Part shown: in pieces, positions 16,907-25,500 of the stretch
Layout of the letters: every line of letters starts with the position of its first letter
How positions within the stretch are numbered: the first letter of the stretch is position 1
Origin: Planctomycetaceae bacterium
Lineage (GTDB): Bacteria > Planctomycetota > Planctomycetia > Planctomycetales > Planctomycetaceae
Length of the DNA stretch: 35,419 bases
NCBI GenBank assembly: GCA_027489895.1
Contig: JAIXZD010000071.1
Coordinates: 1 to 35,419, forward strand
Direction of reading: 5' to 3'
Position numbers and translations under genes: made by a program
The notes under the pieces: generated by a model
What the model saw: the letters and a program-made list of their open reading frames with translations, nothing else
Database searches by the model: none
What the model was told of the DNA's origin: nothing

Positions 16907-18094
16907 TTAGACGGCACCGAGCTCATCCAGCAACGCTCGCGTCGACAGCATCTCGGCCGTCAGACCATCCACCAACGGCAGGCTGGTCGCCTCGGCCCCA
17001 TCCTGCGGAAAGACCGTCCACGTATAGGTCTCGACTTCCAGATGCGGCGCATAGTCGAGCAGCCGGACGGTTGCCAGCGCGCGGCGTAAATCGCTGCGGG
17101 TCGTTTCCAGTTCTCCAACGCGTTCGGCATGGACCGGAACATGGAAGTGAATTCGCCAGCGGTCGGCGGTGAGCCAGTCTGCAGTGGGCGCTGTCGCCAG
17201 CTCTGGTGATAGATCGAGATGCGACGCCACACGACCATCGGCCCATTGCGCGAACGTCTGGTGCAGGTAGCGAGGCTCGGCATAGCGCCCCAGGGCCGCC
17301 CGGGCGGCCACGTTTCGCCCAGGGTTCGGCAGGTCGATCGCGCAGGTGATATGCACTTTGTTGATGCGAATCTGCTCGTCGGCCAGTTGGCGGATCGACG
17401 CGGCGACATCTTCAAACTCAACTGACTGATGGCAGACGTCGTAGCAGACGCCCAGATGCCGCTGAACCGCATCCAGCAGCCCGAATTCCTCGGCCCGACC
17501 ATGCAGCAATCGGAAAAACGCGACGGTCTCGGCCGTGGTTTCCAGCACGCAGAGCGGTTCCGGTTCAATCGCCAGCCGAATCGTCTTCCCGGTACGGCGT
17601 TCAAGTTCCGCCAGTCCACGTGCCACCACGAGCAGCTGCTCAATCGCCGCCTCCAAAAATCCCAGCGCGGGCACGAGCGACTTAAATCCCAGTGGCACGG
17701 TCGACAAGCTGCCTTCACCGGCGGAGGGCAACAGTTCGGCCAGAACCCGTGCGCAACCGAGCGTGTACTGGGTCCGCGCAGGATCAGACCAGTCGGGTAG
17801 ATAGACCTGCTCCTTCACCCGCGCTGAGTGAAAGTCCCCGTAGGGAAACGCGTTGAGCGTATGGCAACTGAGACCGAGTTTCTCGACGGCTTCCGCAAAG
17901 CGGCGCGGCCCCTCCGCCTCGGCAAGCAAATCCTTGATAACGGGAGCTGCCAGCCACAGGCCAGCCGCAATCGGGCCACCACAATTCGCCTGGAGTGGGA
18001 CAGTGAATTGCCGTAACCCATCCAGAACCGCATCGCGGGTCAAGCCGGGGTGGACGTTTGTGCAATAACTGAGAGGCAACTGGGAGAACGACAT
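16907..18094 (-). CDS. eboE: EboE-like sugar isomerase-type TIM barrel protein
   Basis: 395 residues, ATG at 18092-18094. The sequence opens LSYCTNVHPGLTRDAVLDGL and continues with TLNAFPYGDFHSARVKEQVYLPDW and GSLSTVPLGFKSL. These match the EboE branch of xylose-isomerase-like TIM barrels. Likely metal ligands are visible: Glu in LAIEPEPLCVLE, Asp and His in GVCYDVCHQSVEF, and His in INKVHI and RIHFHVPVH. Ebo proteins are linked to transport or export of scytonemin precursors in cyanobacteria and of other metabolites elsewhere; the reaction of EboE itself is not established. The usual partners (eboA-D, eboF) are absent from the window, so this is either a stand-alone homologue or a relative with another substrate. 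Confidence 0.7.
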   Translation of the reverse strand: MSFSQLPLSYCTNVHPGLTRDAVLDGLRQFTVPLQANCGGPIAAGLWLAAPVIKDLLAEAEGPRRFAEAVEKLGLSCHTLNAFPYGDFHSARVKEQVYLPDWSDPARTQYTLGCARVLAELLPSAGEGSLSTVPLGFKSLVPALGFLEAAIEQLLVVARGLAELERRTGKTIRLAIEPEPLCVLETTAETVAFFRLLHGRAEEFGLLDAVQRHLGVCYDVCHQSVEFEDVAASIRQLADEQIRINKVHITCAIDLPNPGRNVAARAALGRYAEPRYLHQTFAQWADGRVASHLDLSPELATAPTADWLTADRWRIHFHVPVHAERVGELETTRSDLRRALATVRLLDYAPHLEVETYTWTVFPQDGAEATSLPLVDGLTAEMLSTRALLDELGAV

Positions 18095-18447
18095 CGGGCT
18101 CGAATGGCAGAAACGGGCGATGAAGCATCGAAAAGGTGGGCCGACAGAGGCGACCGTCGGGGGACGGGCGAGATCAGATTCGCGATTCCCGGGAGGACCA
18201 TCGCAGCCGCACGGAACTCATGATTATACTGCCCCCACGGACGGAATGGATGCGTCGCCCGAAACCTTCCGGCGGCTGAAGGGTTGAAACTGGGGGGAGG
18301 CCCGATGCCGATCGAACGGTCGGCTTCTCGGGGAAAATGACCTGGTCGAGTGGACGTGTGTTTTCAGGATAGGCTGCGCGAAACGTGCGGTCTGCATTTC
18401 GAGTCTGAGGTTGTCCGTCTGCTTTCAGACCACTTCGAGTCGGGTTG
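18095..18447. other. Divergent intergenic region, 353 nt
   Basis: It lies between the EboE-like gene (minus) and the ECF sigma gene (plus). A TATACT (18225-18230) resembles a -10 box for the plus strand, but no -35 box stands at the right distance. No repeat or RNA gene is seen. Confidence 0.4.
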
Positions 18448-19122
18448 ATGGAGTCCATGGTATCCCTCTCCGGCTCGACCGACAGCAATCCCGTCCTGCG
18501 TGACCCTGATGTTCGCATCATGCTCAGCGTTCGCGACGGCGATGATGCGGCCTTCAACCAGTTGGTGCTGGGCTATCAGGATCGCCTCGTCGGTCTGTTG
18601 AGGCATCTGGTGCAGGACCAGACAGCTGCCGAGGATCTTGCGCAAGAAGTGTTTCTCCGCGTCTTCCGCGCTCGGCGCGGCTACGAGCCAACGGCCAAGT
18701 TTTCGACCTGGCTGTTTCGAATCGCCAGCAATCTCGCGCTGAACCGCCGCCGCGACCTGGGACGACGCCGCGAAGTCCATTTTGCCGAGGACGAGTCGAG
18801 CGAAGTCGGCGCGCGGCCGGCCGAACGGATGCTGGCCGACAAATCCGCCCTGATGCCAACTCGTCAGGCCGACAAATCAGAAGTGCAACGTGTGGTGCAG
18901 GAAGCGATGGGAACCCTCAACGAGCGGCAACGGATGGCGCTGCTGCTCCACCGGTTTGAGGAGATGAGCTACGCCGATATTGCCGACACGCTGGAACTGA
19001 CAGTGCCGGCCGTGAAGTCTCTGCTCACCCGGGCCCGCGAAAGTCTGCGGGCTCGATTGGAACCGTACCTGCAACAAGGCCGCCGCCCCAAACCTGCGGA
19101 ATCAGATTCCGATGCGGACTAA
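18448..19122 (+). CDS. ECF (sigma-70 family) RNA polymerase sigma factor
   Basis: 224 residues from ATG 18448; a TTG just before it and an ATG at 18457 are alternatives. Region 2 is clear at about residues 33-100: FNQLVLGYQDRLVGLLRHLV, DQTAAEDLAQEVFLRVFRA, then FSTWLFRIASNLALNRRRD. Region 4 lies at about 150-205, with LNERQRMALLLHRFEEMSYADIA and LTVPAVKSLLTRARESLR. Regions 1.1 and 3 are missing, as expected for the ECF group. It directs polymerase to a small stress or envelope regulon. The next two genes form its likely operon: a short one-helix membrane protein and a larger membrane-anchored protein. The C-terminal extension (RRPKPAESDSDAD) is short and acidic. Confidence 0.93.
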   Translation: MESMVSLSGSTDSNPVLRDPDVRIMLSVRDGDDAAFNQLVLGYQDRLVGLLRHLVQDQTAAEDLAQEVFLRVFRARRGYEPTAKFSTWLFRIASNLALNRRRDLGRRREVHFAEDESSEVGARPAERMLADKSALMPTRQADKSEVQRVVQEAMGTLNERQRMALLLHRFEEMSYADIADTLELTVPAVKSLLTRARESLRARLEPYLQQGRRPKPAESDSDAD

Positions 19123-19207
19123 GTCGTCGATTTGAACGAATCCCCCTGAAGATACCCTGAGAAGCAACGCAGAGTCTTTGACTCACCCAATCGGCTCGCT
19201 CGTCACC

Positions 19208-19711
19208 ATGGAAAAAATCCCTCGCCTCACCGAATCGCAACGCGAGAATCTCGTTGCGTACCTCGATGGCGAACTCGAGGACGAGCCCGCCCGCGAGATC
19301 GACGAGGTGCTGGCCAAAAGCCCCGTGGCGCGGCATGAAGTCCAGATGCTGTCGCGGACGATCGAACTGATTGACACGCTCGACCGGCCAGCGGCGTCCG
19401 AAGAGTTCACCAAAAAGACGCTCGCCAGTCTCGACCGCATCGACAACCGGCAGGCGGCAACCGCTTCCGGTGACTGGCTGGCCAAACTGACGCGGCGCAC
19501 CGGCGTGCTTGCGGTCTGGGCGGTGGCGCTGGTGGTCAGCACCTATGCCGGCTATTCGCTCACCAATCGCTGGCTGCCACGCGAGCAAGACCTGCTGCTC
19601 GACGACCTGCCGATCGTCGAATCTTATCATCGCTACAAACGGGTCAAGGATGCCGAGTTTCTTCGCGAACTCCAGAAACAGGGGACCCTGAAAAATGCCT
19701 TCCGCCCCTGA
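19208..19711 (+). CDS. Putative anti-sigma factor, membrane anchored, no zinc motif
   Basis: 167 residues from ATG 19208. The N-terminal cytoplasmic part (LTESQRENLVAYLDGELEDEPAREIDEVLAKSP split around residues 8-39) has the look of an anti-sigma domain (YLDGEL...I...L..SP), but the H-x3-C-x2-C zinc motif of ZAS proteins is absent; the protein has no Cys at all. One membrane helix follows at about 98-118 (GVLAVWAVALVVSTYAGYSL), then a short outer tail. Its place directly after the ECF gene and its single-pass layout support an inhibitor of that sigma factor. The next gene overlaps it by 17 nt, so expression is coupled. Confidence 0.7.
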   Translation: MEKIPRLTESQRENLVAYLDGELEDEPAREIDEVLAKSPVARHEVQMLSRTIELIDTLDRPAASEEFTKKTLASLDRIDNRQAATASGDWLAKLTRRTGVLAVWAVALVVSTYAGYSLTNRWLPREQDLLLDDLPIVESYHRYKRVKDAEFLRELQKQGTLKNAFRP

Positions 19712-20966
19712 AAGCCGGTCGATTCCCGTCTGGCTCTGGCTAGTCGTCTGGACGCTGTGCGTGGGTGTCACCCTCGCGTTCCAGCCGGGCACCTCGGCCG
19801 AGCGACGGATGAACTCCGTTCGCGCCCAGGTGATGAAGCCCGAAGATCGCGCGCAACTCGAACGGAACTGGACCGAATACCAGGCGCTTCCGGCCGGTGA
19901 ACGCGATCAGATCCGTCAGTTGCATGCGGAGTTGCAGCCTCAGGCCGACCTTGCGAGCGTCTTCAAGGACTATCTCGACTGGGTCGAAGATGCGGAACGT
20001 CAGCTCGAACCCGAGGACCTCGCCCGCCTGGAGGCCGAGTCCGCCCCCTCCCGGAAAGCTGGAATCGTCCGAGAACTAATCGGGAAACAAAAAGACGCCT
20101 ATCGGCGGCAGTTCCTGGTCGACGCGGCCGACCCCCGGGCCGCGTTCCAGCGGGGACTCTCTCCGGGCGATCTGGACGCGATTCGCCAGGTGCTCGAACC
20201 GGTGTTGAAAAAGAACCTGCCCCCGGAACAGTGGAAGAAGATTGATGAATCTCAGGGGCTGACACGGCTGGTCCGAGTCCTCAACGTGACGTTTGAAGGT
20301 TTGAAAACCGGGAAGTGGCGCGAGACGGGACTGACAACCGACGATATCGGTCGTTCGGTCATCGACGCGATCAGCGATCCCGCGACGCGCGAAGTGATCG
20401 ATGGGCAGCCCTCGCGCGAGCGGAAACAACATTTGGTTCGCGATCTGCTGATTCAAGCGGTGTCACGACAAATGAGAAACGAGGTCGTGACCAGTGAGGA
20501 AATGACCTCGGCCGAACAACGGATGAATCGGTTTGCATCGGGCTGGTTTCGCTCGCTGCCCGAGGATCAACGCGACTTTGTACTCCGGATGGCCGCTCAC
20601 CGCGAACGCTATCCCGAGTTTGCGAACATGATCGATCAGCAGCTCCGCGAGCGCGGATTTCCGATGTTTGGAGGCGGACCTCCCCGGCCAGGCGAAGGTG
20701 GGCGTCGTCCCCCCTTCGGCGGACCGGGAGGACCAGGTGGCGGGGGACCAGGAGACTTTGGTCCCGAAGGTCGAGGCCCCGGTCGCCGCGGTCCCGATGG
20801 ACGCGGTCCAGATGGACGGGGACCAGAAGGCCGGGGGTTTGACGGACGCGATGGCGACGGTCCGCGCCGCGGTCCCGACGATCGCCCGCCGCCGCCCCGT
20901 GATGGCGACGACCGCGACGAGCCGCGCCGTCCGCCCGAAGGACGCCGGCCACCTCCACCGGAGTGA
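19695..20966 (+). CDS. Membrane-anchored protein with Gly/Pro/Arg/Asp-rich tail
   Basis: 423 residues, overlapping the anti-sigma-like gene by 17 nt. It has an N-terminal membrane anchor (VWLWLVVWTLCVGVTLAF, residues about 12-29) and then a charged helical region of about 290 residues with motifs such as RAQLERNWTEYQALPAGERD and FRSLPEDQRDFVLRMAAHRERYPE. These resemble the LPPEQR-type helices of periplasmic sensor proteins (CpxP/Spy-like or DUF3106-like), but I do not claim a family. The last 100 residues are a low-complexity tail with GPDGR-type repeats. As third gene of the ECF operon it may be the envelope sensor or the target of the sigma factor. The two long antisense frames over the tail are composition shadows. 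Confidence 0.75.
   Translation: MPSAPESRSIPVWLWLVVWTLCVGVTLAFQPGTSAERRMNSVRAQVMKPEDRAQLERNWTEYQALPAGERDQIRQLHAELQPQADLASVFKDYLDWVEDAERQLEPEDLARLEAESAPSRKAGIVRELIGKQKDAYRRQFLVDAADPRAAFQRGLSPGDLDAIRQVLEPVLKKNLPPEQWKKIDESQGLTRLVRVLNVTFEGLKTGKWRETGLTTDDIGRSVIDAISDPATREVIDGQPSRERKQHLVRDLLIQAVSRQMRNEVVTSEEMTSAEQRMNRFASGWFRSLPEDQRDFVLRMAAHRERYPEFANMIDQQLRERGFPMFGGGPPRPGEGGRRPPFGGPGGPGGGGPGDFGPEGRGPGRRGPDGRGPDGRGPEGRGFDGRDGDGPRRGPDDRPPPPRDGDDRDEPRRPPEGRRPPPPE
20760..20849 (+). repeat. 15-nt in-frame tandem repeat (GPDGR)
   Basis: Degenerate 15-nt units (GGT CCC GAT GGA CGC and variants) encode GPEGR, GPGRR, GPDGR, GPDGR, GPEGR, GFDGR within the tail of the membrane-anchored protein. Synonymous third bases differ between units, so the peptide is conserved more than the DNA. 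Confidence 0.75.
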
Positions 20967-20982
20967 AAGACTCGTAAGCCGT

Positions 20983-21001
20983 AGGGTGGGCACTGCCCAC
21001 C
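20983..21001. repeat. Short palindrome GGTGGGCA-C-TGCCCACC
   Basis: Two 8-nt arms (20985-20992 and 20994-21001) stand around one C, 18 nt after the effector gene. The 1-nt loop means it cannot fold as drawn without opening pairs. It looks like a dispersed genomic palindrome or a protein site more than a terminator. Only one copy is in the window. Confidence 0.5.
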
Positions 21002-21129
21002 AATGCTCACCCGTGTACAACCACCAACCCGTACACCCCCGGCTTCAAGTCAACCCGAACGTCAGAGCATCACCTCGGCACGAGCGTGGGGAACTCTCAC
21101 GAGTTCCGCTACTTTCTTCACTCGGACAG

Positions 21130-22236
21130 CTACGCAGGCCACTCCGAGAAGGGCAAACCGAACGTCGCTGCGACGGCGCGGTTGGTCACCCGGCCCGCGT
21201 GCAGGTTGATGGCGTGGGCAATCCCCGGATCCTGGGCACAAGCCCCCGCGATCCCCAATTCCGCCAGCTTAAGCACGTACGGAAACGTGACATTGCACAG
21301 GGCGTACGTGCTCGTTCGGCCGACGGCCCCCGGCATGTTCGTCACGCAGTAATGGACAATCCCGTCGACAATGTAGGTCGGCTGCGAGTGGGTCGTCGCC
21401 CGCGAGGTTTCAATGCAGCCGCCCTGATCGATGGCGACGTCGATAATCACCGCCCCCGGTTTCATGCGGGCGAGGTCGGCGCGGGAGACCAGTCGCGGGG
21501 CGCGGGCGCCTTCAATCAGGACCGCGCCAATCACAAGGTCCGCCTGGGCCAGTCGTTCGCGAATCGAATGGCGGTCACTGAAGACCGTGTTGACGTTGGG
21601 TGGCATGATGTCTTCCAGGTACCGCAACCGGTCGACATTGATATCCAGAATGCTGACATCGGCCTGAAACCCGGCGGCGATGCGGGCGGCGTTGGTCCCG
21701 ACGATCCCACCCCCCAGAATCAGAATGTTAGCCGGCGGCACGCCGGGAACGCCGCTGAGCAGAATGCCCCGGCCTTCCTGAGGCCGTTCGAGATACTTCG
21801 CCCCTTCCTGAATGCTCATGCGACCGGCCACTTCGCTCATCGGAGTGAGAAGCGGCAGATCGCCACGCTTCCCGCGAAGCGTCTCGTACGCGACGGCCGT
21901 GGCCCCCGTGTCGAGGACCGCCCGCGTCAACGTTTCACTCGCGGCGAAGTGGAAAAAGGTGAACAGCGACTGCCCCGGCCTCAGCAGCGGCCATTCCGCC
22001 GGAAGCGGTTCTTTGACTTTGACGACCAGGTCGGCCTCAGCGAACAGGTCGGCCGCCGCTTCGACGATGGTCGCCCCGCAGTCGCGGTACTCGTCGTCGG
22101 CTAGTCCGCTGCCGATCCCCGCTCCCGTCTGAATGAGCACGCGGTGGCCGCGTCGGGTCAGTTCCTCCACGCCAAACGGCAGCATGGCAACGCGGTATTC
22201 ATCGGGCTTTATCTCGCGGGGCACACCGATGATCAT
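21130..22236 (-). CDS. ald: Alanine dehydrogenase
   Basis: 368 residues, the usual length for Ald (about 370). It catalyses reversible NAD-dependent deamination of L-alanine to pyruvate and ammonia in the cytoplasm. Visible marks are the start MIIGVPREIKPDEYRVAMLP (substrate Arg15), VKVKEPLPAEW (Lys74-Lys76 region), the catalytic His in FTFFHFAA, the dinucleotide loop LILGGGIVGTNAA followed by Asp in ILDINVDRL, and DVAIDQGGCIETSRATTHSQP with YCVTNMPGAVGRTST near the active-site Asp. No damage is seen. It is read divergently from the giant kinase gene, 295 nt away, and convergently with the ECF operon. Confidence 0.96.
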   Translation of the reverse strand: MIIGVPREIKPDEYRVAMLPFGVEELTRRGHRVLIQTGAGIGSGLADDEYRDCGATIVEAAADLFAEADLVVKVKEPLPAEWPLLRPGQSLFTFFHFAASETLTRAVLDTGATAVAYETLRGKRGDLPLLTPMSEVAGRMSIQEGAKYLERPQEGRGILLSGVPGVPPANILILGGGIVGTNAARIAAGFQADVSILDINVDRLRYLEDIMPPNVNTVFSDRHSIRERLAQADLVIGAVLIEGARAPRLVSRADLARMKPGAVIIDVAIDQGGCIETSRATTHSQPTYIVDGIVHYCVTNMPGAVGRTSTYALCNVTFPYVLKLAELGIAGACAQDPGIAHAINLHAGRVTNRAVAATFGLPFSEWPA

Positions 22237-22367
22237 CCCAAAACTCCAGTTCGCGCAGAGACGTTTCGTGCAGACAGGTCACGGACTTCAATTCGTGAAA
22301 CTCAGTTCGGCCAGGCCGGTCGGGTAACGTAGGGCGAGCCTGCCGGACGGTATCTTCGCGGGCTGTG

Positions 22368-22390
22368 AAAAACCGGTCCAGTCGGTTTTT
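22368..22390. other. Hairpin AAAAACCG / CGGTTTTT before the kinase promoter
   Basis: An 8-bp stem with a 7-nt loop (GTCCAGT) and A-run/T-run flanks, so it resembles a small bidirectional terminator. Its right end overlaps the -35 box at 22389-22394. It may insulate the kinase promoter from upstream reading. Confidence 0.5.
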
Positions 22391-22418
22391 GACGCTGCCC
22401 CGTCAATCCGGGTATACT
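22389..22418 (+). promoter_or_regulatory. Sigma-70-type promoter for the giant kinase
   Basis: TTGACG (22389-22394) and TATACT (22413-22418) are 18 nt apart, one mismatch each from the standard boxes. Transcription would start near 22425, leaving a leader of about 107 nt before ATG 22532. It is the best promoter match seen in the window. Confidence 0.55.
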
Positions 22419-22531
22419 CAGACGACGCGTCGGGGCGTTCTGCCCCCCGCCTGCAGGACCTTGGCGGCCTGCGTACTCAATGTGTACTTACCCCAATCCT
22501 TGTCGATTTCCCCAGGGCGGACCGTAGCCGG

Positions 22532-25500
22532 ATGTCCGAGACGCAGCCCGCCTCCGACGATGCAAAACCTGCTGGCCAGGCCGGGAGTGGCTTGCCCGCG
22601 CTGAAGCGGCTGGGGAAGTATGAGATCAAAAAACTGTTGGGCAAGGGGGGGATGGGGGCGGTTTACCTTGCGGTCGATACCCAACTGAAGCGCACGGTAG
22701 CGCTCAAGGTGCTCCCCAAGGACAAAGCCAAGAACCCGATTCTCGTGAAGCGGTTTCATGCCGAGGCCCAAACCGCCGCAGCGTTGCGTCACGATAACAT
22801 CATCATGGTGTTCGAAGCCGACCACGCGGACGGCTACGACTACATCGCCATGGAGTATGTCGAAGGGACCGATGCCGCCCGACTGCTGGAGACGCGCGGT
22901 CTGCTCCCCGTCCGCCGCGCGACGGAAATTGTCCGTCAGGTCGCGCTGGCGCTTGAACATGCCTCTCAGCAGGGCGTGGTCCATCGCGACATCAAGCCTG
23001 CCAACCTGATGATCCGCCGCGATGGCGTCGTGAAACTGGCCGATATGGGATTGGCCCGCATCATCGACGACACGATGGATACGAGCATCACCCGCGTGGG
23101 AACGACCGTCGGCACCGTCGACTACATGTCCCCCGAGCAGGCCCGCGACAGCAAGGCGGCCGATGTCCGTAGCGACATCTACTCCCTGGGCTGCACCTGG
23201 TATTTTCTGCTGACGGGCGAACCGCCGTTCCCGGCCGGATCGCTCACGAACAAGCTTCGCGCGCACGCCGAAAAGGCGCCGCCCGATCCCCGTCAGATCA
23301 ACGACAAGATTCCCGAATCGGTCGTGGCGATTCTCAACCGGATGCTGGCCAAGCAGCCCAAGGCCCGCTACCAGACCGCTGCAGATTTGGTCGCCGACCT
23401 TGACCGCGGCGACAACGTCCAGCGCCAGGTGACACGCGTTCTCATGGACGATGAGTCGGCTGAGATGGAGCCGCCCATCGCGGCGATCACCCGCCGGATT
23501 GTCCCGGACGAATCGTCGAGTGACGTCTCCACGACGCCCGACACGCGGTCGACCAATGGGGGACGGAAGCCGGGGCAGACGATTGAAGTGCCCGACGACG
23601 AGGCCGATGATCGACCCGCGCCGCGGAAATCGAAAAAGTCTCGCAAGACGGGTGCCCCCGAGGAACAACCGGACGAGGCCGAAGAGCCCCGACCGCGGCG
23701 CAAGTCCTCGGCCTCCAGTCCCTCCCCCGACGATGAACCGGACTTCGACGAGCCGACGGAACGCCGCAAGTCGCGAAGCCGTCCGGATGACTCAGCCGAA
23801 GCGGACGAGACGACGGGTTCTTCGCGCAAGAATCGGGTCCGGGCTGCTGCCGCTGTCGAAGAGGACTCCGTCGAGTCCTCGGGGCGCTCGCGCAAGGCCC
23901 GCGCTAAAGGCGATGAGGGCGAGTCCGTCCCGTCTGTCAGCAAATCGGGCAAGTCACGCTCCGTGAAGGAAACTCCCACGGAATCCGACGCGGAGAAAGC
24001 GGCCGAGCGACGGTCCGCAATCCTGTTCTATGTGACCTCGGCTCTGGTTGTCAGCGGGATTCTGTCGCTGGGCGTATTTGTCGTCTTGCGAATCAGCAGG
24101 GCCCTGGAAACGCCCCCCGCGATCGTCCCGGTCAATCCGTTTGCCCAGGGTGATCCGCTCGATCCCGCCGCGCCCAACCTGGCCGTTGCCGCGGTCGAAG
24201 GAGATCCGGCCTCCGGCAAACAGCCCGATACGGCCGTGGTGGGCGATGAGACTCCTGCCGACACCGTGGCGCACGTCGTTCCGAACGCAACCCCTTCCCA
24301 GACGGAATGGGAACTCGACGGGTTGCCCGCGTGGCCGGGCGATGTGGCCTCGTTTCCACTGGCGTCGACCGTCCGCCGCCGCGAAATCCTCGTCGATACG
24401 ATCGTCGATGGGGAGCTGCCCTACACCGTGATCAATCCGGCGATCAGTGAGGACGACGAGAGCATGGCTCTGTCGATCAAACTGAAAGGTCCCGGCCCCT
24501 TTGCCCTCCGGCCGATTGACTTGTCCCGCTATGCGGGGGTGTCGCTCGCCGCGGCCTCCGCTCCGATCGCAGGCTCAGGTGCATCGGCCAGTCTGCCGGC
24601 ACCTCCCCTCGTCTATGTTCTCCCTGCATCGGCTCCCTCGGATGGCAAGGATTCTCCCGCCACGACAATTCTCTCCGCAGGCGCTTCCCTCGAAGTCCGC
24701 CACATTGAGTTTGTGGTCGATGCCTCCCGGTTTGCTCCCGATGAAGACCTGACCGTACTTCGGGCCGATGCCGGCCAGGTACGGCTTGAAGACGTCCGAG
24801 TCACCGTGCTCAACCAGCCCACGGGTGGCCCGACGGCGCAGGTGCTGTCGCTGCCGCAGGGGGCAGGCGCTGTGAAAGCGAAATCGGTCGCGCACGTCCT
24901 GTTGCAGCGCTGTGCCTTCCGAGGCGAACGCATCGCCGGAGTCGCCACGACCCTGGCAGGGCTCGACCTGATTGTCCGCGACTCGTTCTTCTGGACTCAG
25001 GATGGTCAACCGTTCCAATTCGCCGGAACCGCACCAGATTCGAACCTTGAACGCCAGGTCCAGATGCGTCGATCGACGCTTGTGTCGGGCCAGGACGCGG
25101 TGCAACTGGCCGATTCACCGGATCGCCCGATCAAGACGCAGTTCGATCTGCGGCGAACACTCGTCGCCTCGACGACGGGGGGTGGAATCGCTCCGGCGAT
25201 TGTTCGCTTGACGGGCTGGAACACCGCCCAAACGCGGGGAGCCTTGGGACGCGTCTATTCCTGGAAATCGGTGGACTGTCAATACAGTGGTTTCACGCAG
25301 TGGCTCTCGATGCACGCCGCACCGAACGAACCGGTGACGGTCGCGGGCGATCTGGCCTCCTGGAACGAACGCTGGCAGTCTCCCGATTCCGGAGCGGTCG
25401 GCGAATTTGATTCCGAGCCCTGGCTGACAACGCCGCGAACGCGCGTGGTCCAGGTCGAGCCGAGCCAGATGCCGCTGCGCGCCGATCTCCCGGAGGACCG

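Noticed and set aside
20668-22104. Long plus-strand frame
   Set aside because: Arg/Gly/Pro-rich shadow over the repeat tail and antisense to alanine dehydrogenase.
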